Source: Trichoplax sp. H2 (taxonomy: Eukaryota; Placozoa; Uniplacotomia; Trichoplacea). Taken from it: a stretch of 64,000 bases of DNA. The notes under the pieces are model-generated. The model made no database searches. It worked only from the letters and a program-made list of their open reading frames with translations, and was not told the DNA's origin. Below are positions 12,787-25,331 of this stretch, in pieces; position 1 is the stretch's first letter, and each line of letters starts with the position of its first letter. The DNA lies in assembly GCA_003344405.1 (NCBI GenBank), contig NOWV01000033.1:372001-436000 (forward strand). Direction: 5' to 3'. The position numbers and the translations under genes were made by a program.

Positions 12787-14545
12787 TCCTTAGATACATT
12801 AGAATGATTGGTATAGAATTGACCACAGTACTAAGGACATTGTACCGCACTGTCGATATCTTACAGTACCTGCTAATCTTAACTTGGTATATCCATCACC
12901 GCACATTAGTTATCATAATGTGCTTTGGACCATTAACTAATCTTAATATAGCATTTCATCCGTGAATGCATTATTGAAAAGTAGTATTCTACAAGCATTA
13001 CTGTGAATAAAGTAGTGCCTGGCTATTACTGGGATATATATAATGTCGAATGGTAATACTATCTGTTAATTATTAACAAATAAGTACATTATCGTAAACC
13101 GTTAGCAAAGCGACGTGAGTTTGTACTAGTCCCACCGTCCCACCCATGGTATGTCCATCACCGTACATTAGTTATCATAANNNNNNNNNNNNNNNNNNNN
13201 AGACCTGTCAGAGGTTCAGTAACTTTATACCGTGTACTGTGTAGTAGTAGAGTGTATGACATATACTGATATACATACCGCATTTCTCTAATCTTACAGT
13301 AACTCTCCATTTTTAGCTATGTGGAACACTCTTACCCACTCATTCATACTGTATAATATACAGTATATATATATATATTAGTGCAAGCTCCCGTCGCTTT
13401 ACTGACGGTTTACGATAATGTGCTCATTTAACAGAGGTTCAGTAACTTTATACCGTACCTTAGATACATTAGAATGATTGGTATAGAATTGACCACAGTA
13501 CTAAGGACATTGTACCGCACAGTTGTTATCTTACAGTACCTGCTAATCTTAACTTGGTATAGCCATCACCGCACATTAGTTATCACTAGTGCAAACTCCC
13601 GTCGCTTTGCTGACGGTTTACGATAATGTGCTCATTTAACAGATAGTATTACCATTTGATAGACCTGTCAGAAAGCATTGCTGTGAATAAAGTAGTGCCT
13701 GGCTATTACTGGGATATATATAATGTCGAATGGTAATACTATCTGTTAATTATTAACAAATAAGTACATTATCGTAAACCGTTAGCAAAGCGACGTGAGT
13801 TTGTACTAGTCCCACCGTCCCACCCATGATATGTCTATCACCGTACATTAGTTATCATAATACGCTTTGGATTATTAACTAATCTTAATATAGCATAGTA
13901 CATTACTATTACCGGGATATATATAATATCGAATGATAATACTATCTGTTAATTTTTTTATTAACAAATTGAGCATAAACGTATATTTGACAGTTTCGCT
14001 TACCAACCTTAACATAGCATTAATACTGTATATAGTAACCATCCTTACTCGGTAAACATACTAATACGAAAGTTACTTAAGGAAATTTGAATTGGTATAG
14101 AAATGAATGATTTCCAGGGTTTATGTAAATATTATTGAGAAGGTATAAGTGATTGATACACATTAGTAGGTACTATTAGTTCTATTGCTCTCATGCATTT
14201 CGTAGTGTTACCCTACTGTAGTTCCCCTGTACCGGGTTATTTTTGATTGCTATATATCATATAACAAAAAGTGTTTCTAAGAGGATAATGTAAGTTAGTC
14301 AGTGATCTGATAGGCGAAAGCGAAGTGCACAACGTGGAAATGCACGATCAGTACGTACATTAAATCAATCTGTTTTAAATATAGTAGTACCCGGCTATTA
14401 CCGGGATATATATAATATCGAATGGTAATACTATCTCGGTATAAAGTTACTGAACCTCTGACAGGTCTACAACAAATGGTAATACTATCTGTTAAATGAG
14501 CACATTATCGTAAACCGTCAGCAAAGCGACGGGAGTTTGCACTAG
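12787..14545. repeat. Nested direct and inverted repeat cluster around an assembly gap
   Basis: Direct repeat pair: 12,993-13,180 and 13,673-13,860, nearly identical over 188 bp. Second direct pair: near 12,787-12,850 and 13,457-13,520. Inverted pair of 70 bp: 13,588-13,657 and 14,474-14,543. Inverted pair of 32 bp: 13,201-13,232 and 14,437-14,468. The CGTCGCTTT.CTGACGGTTTACG block also occurs near 13,392. The high identity here contrasts with the old, diverged repeats elsewhere in the window and indicates a recently active foldback or MITE-like element. No transposase frame was seen. The small open frames here are accidental. Confidence 0.8.
13181..13200. other. Assembly gap (20 N)
   Basis: Twenty N bases. 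The gap falls exactly at the end of the first copy of a 188-bp direct repeat and at the start of a 32-bp inverted repeat arm, so the assembler probably broke inside the repeat cluster. The true gap length is unknown. Confidence 0.99.
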
Positions 14546-14574
14546 TATCTTTTATTCTGGCTAACTTATCCCGT

Positions 14575-14880
14575 AGCACTATCTTAACATAGAAGTAACC
14601 TATTTTCATGAATCATTCGCGTCTATAAATAACTTCCTCCTGCTGTGCTCCTAAAATTATAAAAGCTCTTCTTTCGTCTATCTCGTTAGTTAGTTCACGG
14701 TAAGCTTGCACGCTTTACCTATTCTTCACTAGTTGTTCGACTAGTCATGTTACTCGCACGATAATCTTATACGATTATTCTCTTACACTAGCTCAACAAA
14801 GATTACTCTTCTGTTAGCTATTCTATTGTACTTTCTTGCGACTAATGCCGAACTCTTAACCTTCCGAAACATCGCAGAGT
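14575..14880. repeat. Dispersed repeat, copy 2, right part
   Basis: Matches about 2,200-2,520 in the same orientation: CATTCGCG, AATTATAAAAGCT, ATCTCGTTAGTTAG, GGTAAGCTTGCACGCTTTACC, TGTTCGACTAGTCA and AACCTTCC.AAACAT. Together with 12,470-12,640 it makes one copy split by the foldback cluster. Confidence 0.7.
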
Positions 14881-17800
14881 TGAAGTATAATTAGCCGGGT
14901 GTTACATCAAGCTTTCGCAATCTTGAATTAGTATGTCTACTATAGAATAAGAGCATTTATTGGCATAGTTTGTATTAAAGAGATTAGTGTGCAAATTGTC
15001 TAACAGGTATTATCCAGTTTATCTTAATCGTTTTCAACTGTTCTTATGAGGAGGAGATATTAGAAATCTTCTCCGACAGATGGACGTATCAATAAATGTT
15101 ATTATTGAAGGCAATTTTTTCTGTATTGAAGTTCGAGTGCCACAGTAGAGAATTACTCAATTTTTGTTAACCCAAATTTTGGATTACGTTGGCAAACGAA
15201 CAGCAATAGCGGGAGACTATTACTCGGTCATTACATCAGCAGAAGCCAGTAATGAGCTAATGAAAGAAACCTGAAGTTTTCCTCCTCATTAAACTTATTC
15301 CAACCAGGTTAATACAATTATATTTATTGACCCTCGCATATTTAGGACTGTAAAATGTTGCTGCCTTTATTAGACCCTAGTAATTAGTATTGGTGTAGAA
15401 GTGATGCACCCATATTTGATTGTGTTAATAGCTCTATTTGATATAGTTAGGTTACTGTCAATAGATATTATCGTGAAGCTAATATTACTTGATTGCTAAG
15501 TACTATATTAGAAATTACTAATGACTAATATTAGCCAGTTGACTAATTATGGTACGAGATTTATGTGGCTAGAAACACTGTAGTTATTAAGATGCCCTTC
15601 GGAAAAAGGGCCTAGACGTTAATAGAAGAGTAGTGAGAACTTAAATAGAATGATTTAGATAGGTAATGATGTACTATTTGAGAAATGTATTTTGTTTGAT
15701 ACTCATGCCTTATTGTAGATTAATCAAGTTGTCATAAATGGATTTAACGAAATGTGTATAAGAACTGCAGAGATGAGCTCCAGAGAGAAGAGACTTCACT
15801 TCGCTTTGAGCTCGGAGTACTTCAGATTTTAGACTAGATTCTTGTAGTAATTAGTTATTGCTCTAGTATACCTAAAACCTTGTAATAAAAGCCTTTAGAA
15901 ATATCATTTGACAAAGATAGTAATTGTGAGACACTTTAATTACAACTGGGTAAGAATTTTAAGTGTTTTTTACCTTTTCATATGACTTTTAATAAATACG
16001 GCAATGATTCAGTGATATTCTGACAGTTGCGTTGAGTATTGAATATTGAGTATTGTGCTTTCAAGTAGTTAGCTACCGTATATTAGTAAAAGGTTAACGT
16101 GAGATATCGACATACCATTAACCAGCTCGTAATACAATAAAATCTATAAACGATTTTACCTATTACCTATCCCAATAAACTTGTCTCTTAAAAATTTTAG
16201 AATTCTAAAATTATTTTTCTGTAGTTCAATTTAATTTACGATGTCATCCTCAGCAGCTGGTGTTCTTGGTTATTTTTCCAACCTTAATTGAAATAACACT
16301 TATTTCTTATGCGATTATTTTGCATAACCGCTGAAAAGTAACAGTAACTAAATAATTACCGATCGATTTATATGCATCTTTTAAATTGCTCTGCATATGT
16401 ATAAATGCTATCCAGTATTTATTTCTCATGCCGCAATCATCAATTATCGTTAAATGACAACAGTAGCTAAATAATTACTATATATCTTTTTAATTATCCT
16501 ATATATTTATAAATACTTTCTAGTATTTATTTCTCATGCATGAATGATGATTTTATATCCAACAGTAATTAGTTGAAATAGTTCTACGAGTATTTACCAA
16601 ATCAAAACATTTTTATAGAATATTATACGTATGTCATTTAGTAAAAATTATAATTTATTCTGCACATTACTGATTCTGGACCATTAGAAATTTAGGAGCC
16701 TTGATAGATGGAATCTTAGCATAGAGTAATTTTCAAATGCTATTAGAATTTATTAATCTGAAAATTAAATAAAATTTATAGCTAACAATCACGTTTAAGC
16801 AATGTATACGATTTTTGTCGGCGGAAATATTTGAATCTGGACGTTGTTTTGTTCATCGAGAAATGAAACAAAATTTATAGCTACCAATCACGTTAAGGAA
16901 TGCATACGAAATTTGTCGGTGGAAATTAAAGTTGATATTGACATTTGATCATGCTCTGTATAACCAAATTAAATTAAGAACTTATTGTGTTGCAATTACA
17001 AAGCTTGTAAACTGATAGAATCATATTTTAATTTTATTTCGAATGTGAATAACTTATTACCCTTCAATTAAGAATTGAAATTAAGAGCAGTAATAACTCT
17101 AATTTTTTTTTAACGTCGCATTGAAAACACAATATATTAAATATGTACCGCATCTTGTCTTTTAATTGTAGATCCTGCTGTAAAGTCTTTATTAGACTAT
17201 CTCAGTGTTTGAAATAAGGCTAAGGTTGATAGAGACTAACTCATCTTCGTATCAGGATAAACAGAGATGAAGACTACGGCAAATACTGACGCTGATTTTG
17301 ATAACAATCTATCTGTGCTAGACATTTAACGGCTAGAGATAAGAAATTTAGATAGTTTTAAATCTCTAATACTGGATTGGAAAAAAGCAGAATGCTTGAC
17401 GTAGCCAAATAAATTCCTATTAAACAACTCGTAGAATCTCATAAGATTGCTGTTTAAAATTTTGCATCATTTGCAATATTTTATTGGAATGTTTCTGGTC
17501 TTTAGGATAGCCTCAAAAGACTATATAATGCTTCAAATTGACCGCTAAATACGTATTCAATATTTTAAAACAGCCAAGGTTGATTTAAAAGCTGATAAAA
17601 GATCATAAAAAGAAGAAGTAACTTTCGTTTTCAAGTTATTTCACATAGAATCATGTTCGAGAAATATTAAAGGTCAAGTTCAAGTTGATTAGCTCAATTA
17701 CAGAATCAATGATATAAGTTTAGAGTGCATGCTAATGATACTAATATATCATTTATAGGATTGAATACGTGTAAAAATTATATACTCTAATTAATATTTA

Positions 17801-18552
17801 AGCGTTTAAATAGTATCTATCATGTTGATAAAGGCAATAAATATTTAAATTGTAATATAAATGGGGTATTACCTACTACAAATAGAATGCATAGATAGAT
17901 CAAGTAAATAAAGAAATATATTACTACAGCAAGAACAAGGACAATCTTTTTAGCGTTTTAATTCTATCCAATTTTTAAAAACGGCATACATTTACAAAAT
18001 TAGTGACTTATATCCATCATGTGGATAAACTCGTAGATTAAGAATGGCTATTTTGTAGTGTTAAATAAGCAACTGCTAACAGATCTAGTAGAAAAAGAAG
18101 TCCTTTCCTGGACTAGTAACAAGGATAATCCTCTTAGCTTTTAATTCGATCAAATTTCGATAGTGGGCATAAGTTTTACTAATCTTTGGATTACAATCGG
18201 CATAATAGAATTAGATACAGATAGGATTTATGGATATATCTTTATATTGTACTACTGTCATAGCAAATGTGAACATTATCTTTGTACCCTATTTCTACTG
18301 TCGGAAAACAGTAAGCTAATACCGTAAGATCTAAGTATGAGACACCATTCACAGTTATGTTCATGTCCTGCTCGTTGAAATAACCAATATACGCATACAC
18401 GTATCGTTTACGTTATATTACCATAATCTTGTAAAAGCCTTTCTCCATTAAAATAGGGAATCGTAATGAGGAACTTAAAAAGGAGATTCGTCCGTCGTCT
18501 GGAACCCTTTTCAATTAATTATAATTGTTGTAGAATCTTTCAATTCTTTCTT
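14881..18552. other. Intergenic AT-rich stretch 3' of receptor 2
   Basis: No exon recognised. It contains degenerate two-copy duplications: about 16,335-16,550 (AACAGTA.CTAAATAATTA and CAGTATTTATTTCTCATGC, period about 110-120 bp), about 16,755-16,955 (AAAATTTATAGCTA.CAATCACGTT, period about 100 bp) and a weaker pair near 17,940 and 18,120. The 3' untranslated part of receptor 2 presumably lies at its right end. I could not fix a polyadenylation signal. Confidence 0.45.
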
Positions 18553-21500
18553 TTACTCTCTACGATTCTTTTTGTCGATGATACTATCAACCGATCCACT
18601 AGCACTGTTTGCTCGATTATAATTACCAGTAGATCTATCGATTGAGTTTGGTAATGTACCTATACTTTTCATGACATCTTGACTATTAACTTTATTAACC
18701 TTCTGCAATTTTGGTATGAAAATAATACATAACATAGTGGTAATACATAACCAGATAAGTATTGCATCTGCAGCAAAATAGCCAGTAGGAGTCATAGTGT
18801 GTAGAGCAAATCGCAGAGGCCCAGTAACGATTGCAATTAGGATAAAATTATACACGACGATAGTAATTAATTTGGAATCGTTTAATTCCTTAATGCTAAC
18901 ATTACGTGTACCATAAGCCACAACAGCACCAAATAGAAGGAAGACAGCCTTCTCTGTTCCTAATATTAACATCCAATAAATCATATACGGTGATGTACAC
19001 GTAGTCATGCGTTTATCGATTCTAGTATCAGGATCATCCGGAGAAATCTTAAAGAGTAGAAAAATAATCACTATCAATATGAGGCTATATAATTTAATCT
19101 AACAATATGATTGATTCATAAAGAAGAGAAACTAAAGGTGCTTCAGTTAAGTCTCTAATCTGTTAATCTACATATATACTTACCCTGGAATCAATCACTT
19201 GCACTTCAGAACGCAACGGATCTATCCCAGACCATAAACTAAGAATGATAATATCGATGAAGACCAAAAGCCCGACAAGCTGGAATAAACTTTTATCTAA
19301 TAATTTCTAGATTAATAATTAAAAATAGCAATTAGTGACATTAATTTTACCAGCTCGTTTTAGAAATTAATCCTTGAATATCCGTTAATTGATAAATATA
19401 AATTTCTTAGTTTCTATCCATTCGTTTTACTATTCTAGAGCTTAATTAACTAATCTTATGCTATTGAAATGATTATGAAATTAAACTGAATTTTAAAAGT
19501 TTTAACTTATAAGCACCAATGCAGCTTCAAAGAACTATATAGAATATTGAAATACTATCCTATCTCCATCATATTCTACCACTTCTGTCATCGACCATTT
19601 CTTTATAAGATATATCCAATTTATAATAGCTTGTAAGTAGGGCTTCATAATCATGTAAAACTTACCCGACGACGTGGCTTTCCTTGTACGCTAGCATAAA
19701 TAATATAAATCCGGAAAGTTTTACTGAAGATAGCTCCAAATGCTAGCGTAAAGCCAACGGGTAAGAACCATTTCCATAACTAGAAATAAAAAATTATGTA
19801 TAAAAATGAATACAAGATCAGACTAACCGACAATGACTTTTTAGCTATTGAGATAGCACTTTGATGATTAATTAGATTAATTAATCTGTCTAAAATAATA
19901 ACATTACTGCTTACTTCGCACATGACTGGAACATACTGTGGCATAGAATATTTAATGCCTTGATAGATTGCATAAAATATTATTGACAAGTACATTAGCG
20001 TGGCTCCGATGCAAATGAAAACATTCAATTTAGCCGATGACATTTTCATGATTGGCGTGTTGCGATATTTATGATTGGCATAAAAGAAAACCACGCTGAT
20101 ACCAATACCAATAGCAGATAGTGCTACCATAACCATACAGAGTGAAAAATCAACTACGAGTAAATTTACAATAGTTGCATTTTTGGAGCCATCGCTAGGA
20201 ATACGGCCATCTGTCATGTGGAAAAAGTATCCCTTTAGTTCTGTATGGCTATACTATCAAGCAATGTACTTAAATTAAGATTAGCAGCTTAGATATTGAC
20301 TTTTAAGCTTACATTATTTATTAATGCTAATTTTATGTGCCATAATGATGTAATATAAGATTTACTAATTGGAATACTTCCTTAATAGTAGTATTATGAT
20401 TAAATAGTGACAGAACTACTGCAAAAGTAAATCAATATCGCCTACCTCTCCAAAAAAATCGACCTCTCATCTCTAAAACTTCTTTTATGCCATCGTATAT
20501 TCCAACAAAATTTCTAGTCCCATCTAAGTAACAATTAGCATACTGTTATTCATTTACAATAGTAACTTTTTAAAATTTCGAATTCATAGAGATATGAGCT
20601 TCTTCATGGCTAGATACTTACTAACACGTTGAAGAACGGTTAAGGTACCGGATCTGTCACCGTATTTATCAAATTTTACAGCTCCCTAAGACAGGGTAGA
20701 TTTAATAAATCATGAACTTGAGCGGTTATTTATTATATATAATCATGATTTTCGTCGATACATTTTCATAGACTTACCGAAACTCCCTCAAAATTCAGAG
20801 CAAACATTTCTCTTAATAAAATATCTTTCATTTCAGTATCATTATAGTTGAAATCTTCCAGTAGGCGATTCTTATATTTTGTCGGGTTACTTTTTAGTAT
20901 ATTTAGAGTCTTATTTAATGCTAATGCTACAGCCCAAGCTGTGTCGTAGCCAAAAGGATGGTAACTGCTTAAGTAGTAAAGGGAGGTTGGAGGATATTTC
21001 TTTAGTTTTTTCTCGTATTCTGATCCAGTCTAGATTTATAAAATAGATTAATATGAAGTCAAAATTATTCCTTATGTAGACAAATCGATGGAATCAAACC
21101 GATCGTACAAGATAAAGATGAAAATTATTTCAATAGTCAAGTAGTCAGTCAGCTTAGATCGCAGCTTTGACTTTAATTATGCTTAAACTTGATATAATGA
21201 TACTTACCATGCCAGCAATTGATTTCTTCGCATCTTGTCTTAAATTAAGAGTATCGGTTAGGATAACGTAATTGATAGCTTTTCTTAATTCCTCAGGTTT
21301 GCAATGTGTATCTGTACTATTCCACCAATTTAAAGTATAAAACCCAGGTATTAACCATACTCGTTGAACTGTGGTATTTAAAAGACCTAATTTATACGCC
21401 TAAATGAAAATAAACAAGATTATTATTAAGAATTTTGAATTATTGGCATAATATTGCAATTCAAGATATTGTATTTATTGCGATATTTTGACTAGTAAAT

Positions 21501-24500
21501 TTAGTATCCATGGTTTGAAAACGATAGCATTAGGAATAATTGCATCTCTACGATTAAAACTATTTTAAATCTGTTATATGCGGGAAAATATTGATAAATA
21601 AGTAGGGAAAGTAAAGAAAGCTGATGGTCATGTGAACATTATCGCAAAGGAACACAATCGATTACCCTTACTATGTAATGTAAATGGTAACTAGCTACAG
21701 ATGTGATTGGAAAATGAACATCTAGTTAGTACCGAACACTAGCAATCAGTTAGTATCGATCAGGATTACTATATGTCGTAAGCTAATCAATTTATCAACT
21801 CTGATGGTAAATAAGTGCAATATCGAAAACTATCAAAGAGAAATAAAATAATTATTGTCGGCGCTTTATGTCGCCCAGAATGATGATTAAGCGTTGGTCA
21901 ACCAGCACATTTAGAATGAAGGATTCTTCCTAAGCGACTGAGGAAGATCATAATAAACAACGAAGATTGTTGTCATAAGTATGCTATCAATGCCATTTAA
22001 ATGCTACTTACGGTATACTGATTTCTACCATGTAAGCAATATTTAGACATCAAAGTATAGGAAGATGGACATTATTATTCAGAGTATGCAATGTTAAAGT
22101 AATGATCACAATGGTACAAAATACTAACATTGAGAATTCTTCCCGTTATTAAAGCTAGCACAAGAAATAAAAGCATGAATAAGCTCATAAAAAAAGCCTG
22201 AGGGAGCGATTCCTACTTGATAAATCCTATGGGATTTTCGTCTCATAAAAATTGAATAAGTGTATGGTGTACACGGAAGCTACTAAATAATCGCTCAACC
22301 ATGAAAGAAGTCAACACAATTGCAAAAAGTTTGATAATGTTATGTTGAAAGAATAGAAAATATTACTCGACTAGATGAATAATAATAGCAAAATGACTAT
22401 CTCGCCTCTAGAATATAATATAGCGCCAAGACTATTATACATCATAGCAATACAAATTTAGCGAATAAAATGGCAGGAATTTGATTATTGACGAAAAAAT
22501 AGTTATATTATCTTTTTATATTATATCTAAGCAATAAAAATCGGCCTTAATGTATAGATAAAAAGTCATTATTGATACTTTAGAGAATACGGACATATCA
22601 ATGGTAGATTGGCTGTACTCGTACACTGGAATTACATTATAACGTGGGAATAAATTAGTGTATCATATTAATATTCATTCTTTTTCATGCATTTATTAAT
22701 TGATGGATTGGTCGATGAGATAAAAATTAATTGTATTGTTTTAGATTTGTATATAGTCGGTAGAATTATAACAATATTTATTGGGGAGCGGTGCATGTAC
22801 TTCCGCATCGAATAAAAACATATCTCTATTAAATGGTGGAAATTTGAATTGCTATTAAAAACACGAACTACTATCTGCAGATATAATACAATATTTGAAA
22901 AATGATTTATTCTCTATAGTATAGATTAGAATTAGCTTCGATTCGTAGTATGATATAACTAGAAATAAGAATTCCAAATATTAATAGAGTGCAGGAATAG
23001 ATAAAGTATTGTAGTCAAGGACAATAACACTACATCTAAATAGAAAATAAATTGTGAACATTTGATTTCATTCAGGGTATAAATGAAATAAAATCAGTTC
23101 AGCTATTATTCTTACCCAACAGAAAACCAGTCTGGCTTTGGATGAATACATATTAACCACAATTATTCTAGCATCTTTTCTCTGAAGAAAATATAATTCA
23201 AACAATTTTTAGTGCTTTTGACCTATCTTTCTAGACTATTTCATACGAAATTTTAACTACTATCACTTGATGTTTATATTGCACACTGATAAATAAAGTC
23301 TTTTAATAACATTTATTTTCTAATATCTAGCAATCCCTAGTTTTTTATTACGTTAGTGTGACTGTAATGTGCTATTTACTAGTAAATTTTCAACTTGATC
23401 CCTTGGAGAATCCCGGAAACTCTCTAGCGCAACGATAGAATGAGTTAAATTTCTGTCCTTCAGACGATTTAATAAATCAGTTGTCATCTATTTCGATAAA
23501 AAAGAAAACTGTAAGGCTTAACTGTGAGACGAAATAAAATCGTTAATTAGATGGAATAGACTATCATATTATTCAGCTATTTAACTGTATGATATTTGAT
23601 GAACATCATACATCAATATCTTGATCAATATACTCAAGTTTAAATATTTGATAAGATTTTAATATTACTAGAGTAATTTGCACTTGAGATTAAAAGATTC
23701 TTTAAGACTTCAACAGCTACATTTATGACTACCGCGTTAAATATGTGAAAGCTTGCTCGAAATATCATACCAATGAGAAATAGTTAGAATTTTCAAGCTG
23801 ATGTATTGTAGCTATACGGGTCCAGTTAAATCGCTGCATGACTGCAATCCTAGGCCCATTATACGATGAATCAGGTAGAGCCATACGAAAAAAAGTTTTG
23901 TAACGGTTTTTATCACTTAAGATTGGAGATGCAGCAATATACGTTATCTAGAATGAAATTAGCATCGCATAGATTTAAGTATCCTAATCGAAGTTAATCG
24001 CTATAACTTTAGTAGATGGAGATACCCATCTATTACGATTTAAGGACTTACCATTAGTAAATTATAATAAGGACAAGTTTCTGCAATTGGCGCTGTCGAC
24101 ATAGAACATCCATCTCCAACCAACATAATCTTAGTTGGTTTGCGAGCTATATCTTTCATGAACAGAGAAGTAGAATAACCGGCCAGGCACTGTAAACAGA
24201 AATTAAACAACTCTAAATTAATTTTATAGTTCAATAATTAGGCTATCGGCAACAATTATTTTCAGCGATTGCCAAGACTTTCCTTCATCTATCAACGTTT
24301 AATCTGAATAGAGTCAATTTTAATTTACTAGTAAGTACAGTCAGTTTCATTTCCATGGTATAATCAATTATAAATCATGTCAATTAAGTTTGTTTATTTG
24401 TTTTGGTAACGTGAAATTATTTACTCGTAATTTCTGTTTCAGTTTAGAAATTATTAGAACTGATAATTATATACCAGACTCAACCAGTAATTAACGCTCT

Positions 24501-25331
24501 AATCGATTTCAAGATTATCAAACCCATTAACTAAATTTGGGACTAAACTTTTGCTGCATGATTGCAAATTGGTATAAATGATTTATTGGTCACTTCAGGA
24601 ACTGAAAACTTGTCAGTTTTGACCTACACGTATTTTTATTGTTAGATTTAATATCCAGCATCTGTGTATAACTAGAAAATAAATAAGGCGGGGCATTGCT
24701 AATAAGTAGGATTACAATTCTGTAATTAAAGCTACTGGCATTTATATGGTCCATCTTGCTTTAAAATTGTTCCAACTAGTTTTTTCCCAGATCAAATCCA
24801 GGATCAGTATGTAAACATTAACCTTCATATTATCAAATCATTTACTGCTATTTAAAATTTTATAATGTAGTTGTCAGTATAGGAATTTATTCTAATCAAT
24901 TACAGGATAAATTGAGCGAAAACTATCATGATATTTTTCTAGTTTCACTATATTAAATATATGCCATAAATGTATTTACTAAAATTATGCATTTTCTGTG
25001 AAATGTTATTACCATTTTCAATATCCAATCAATTAAGTAAGAAGAAAGTGGTCAATAACTATTATAGCTCAGGACTTACATGAGTATCACTCCAATCTAC
25101 TTGTAATCGATAATCTTGTAGTATTTTACTGCTGTTGTTAATATCTTCAAATCCCATTTTAACAGCAGACAACATTCCTTTAGCACTATAACCACCGGAT
25201 GCTGAAGTATCGATTGGAATATAGCCAGAAATATAGAGAGTCTTATGCTTGAAACCTTGAACACCAGGTAAAGCTATCGCAGCAATGTACAAACCAATTA
25301 AAGCAATGATTTGCTGCATCTTTCTGATCAT
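18553..25331 (-). CDS. GABA(B)-type metabotropic receptor (class C GPCR), copy 2, 13 exons
   Basis: Exons: 25331-25080, 24189-24052, 23947-23771, 23487-23380, 23181-23116, 21399-21208, 21029-20778, 20685-20622, 20523-20446, 20210-19915, 19779-19666, 19306-19184, 19047-18553. They join in frame to about 784 aa. The order is: signal peptide (to about residue 26), Venus-flytrap domain (about 30-520), then seven TM segments from exons 10-13. Matches to GABBR1 include C..G after the first intron, GDGCS, ASP.LS, KTFFR, RKDARIIV, VFC, LLEDFNYN, FEGVS and TWG-like to W-rich pre-TM. Every junction has GT-AG. Residues that contact GABA in GABBR1 differ: SGGY instead of SGGW, AAS for SSS, MAL for THP. 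The tail after TM7 is about 60 aa, with no coiled coil evident. A G-protein-coupled surface receptor; the ligand is not certain. Confidence 0.94.

Noticed and set aside
12720-12965. 81-codon plus-strand frame
   Set aside because: It lies in the foldback repeat cluster, parts of it recur as repeat near 13,457-13,580, and it matches no transposase I know.
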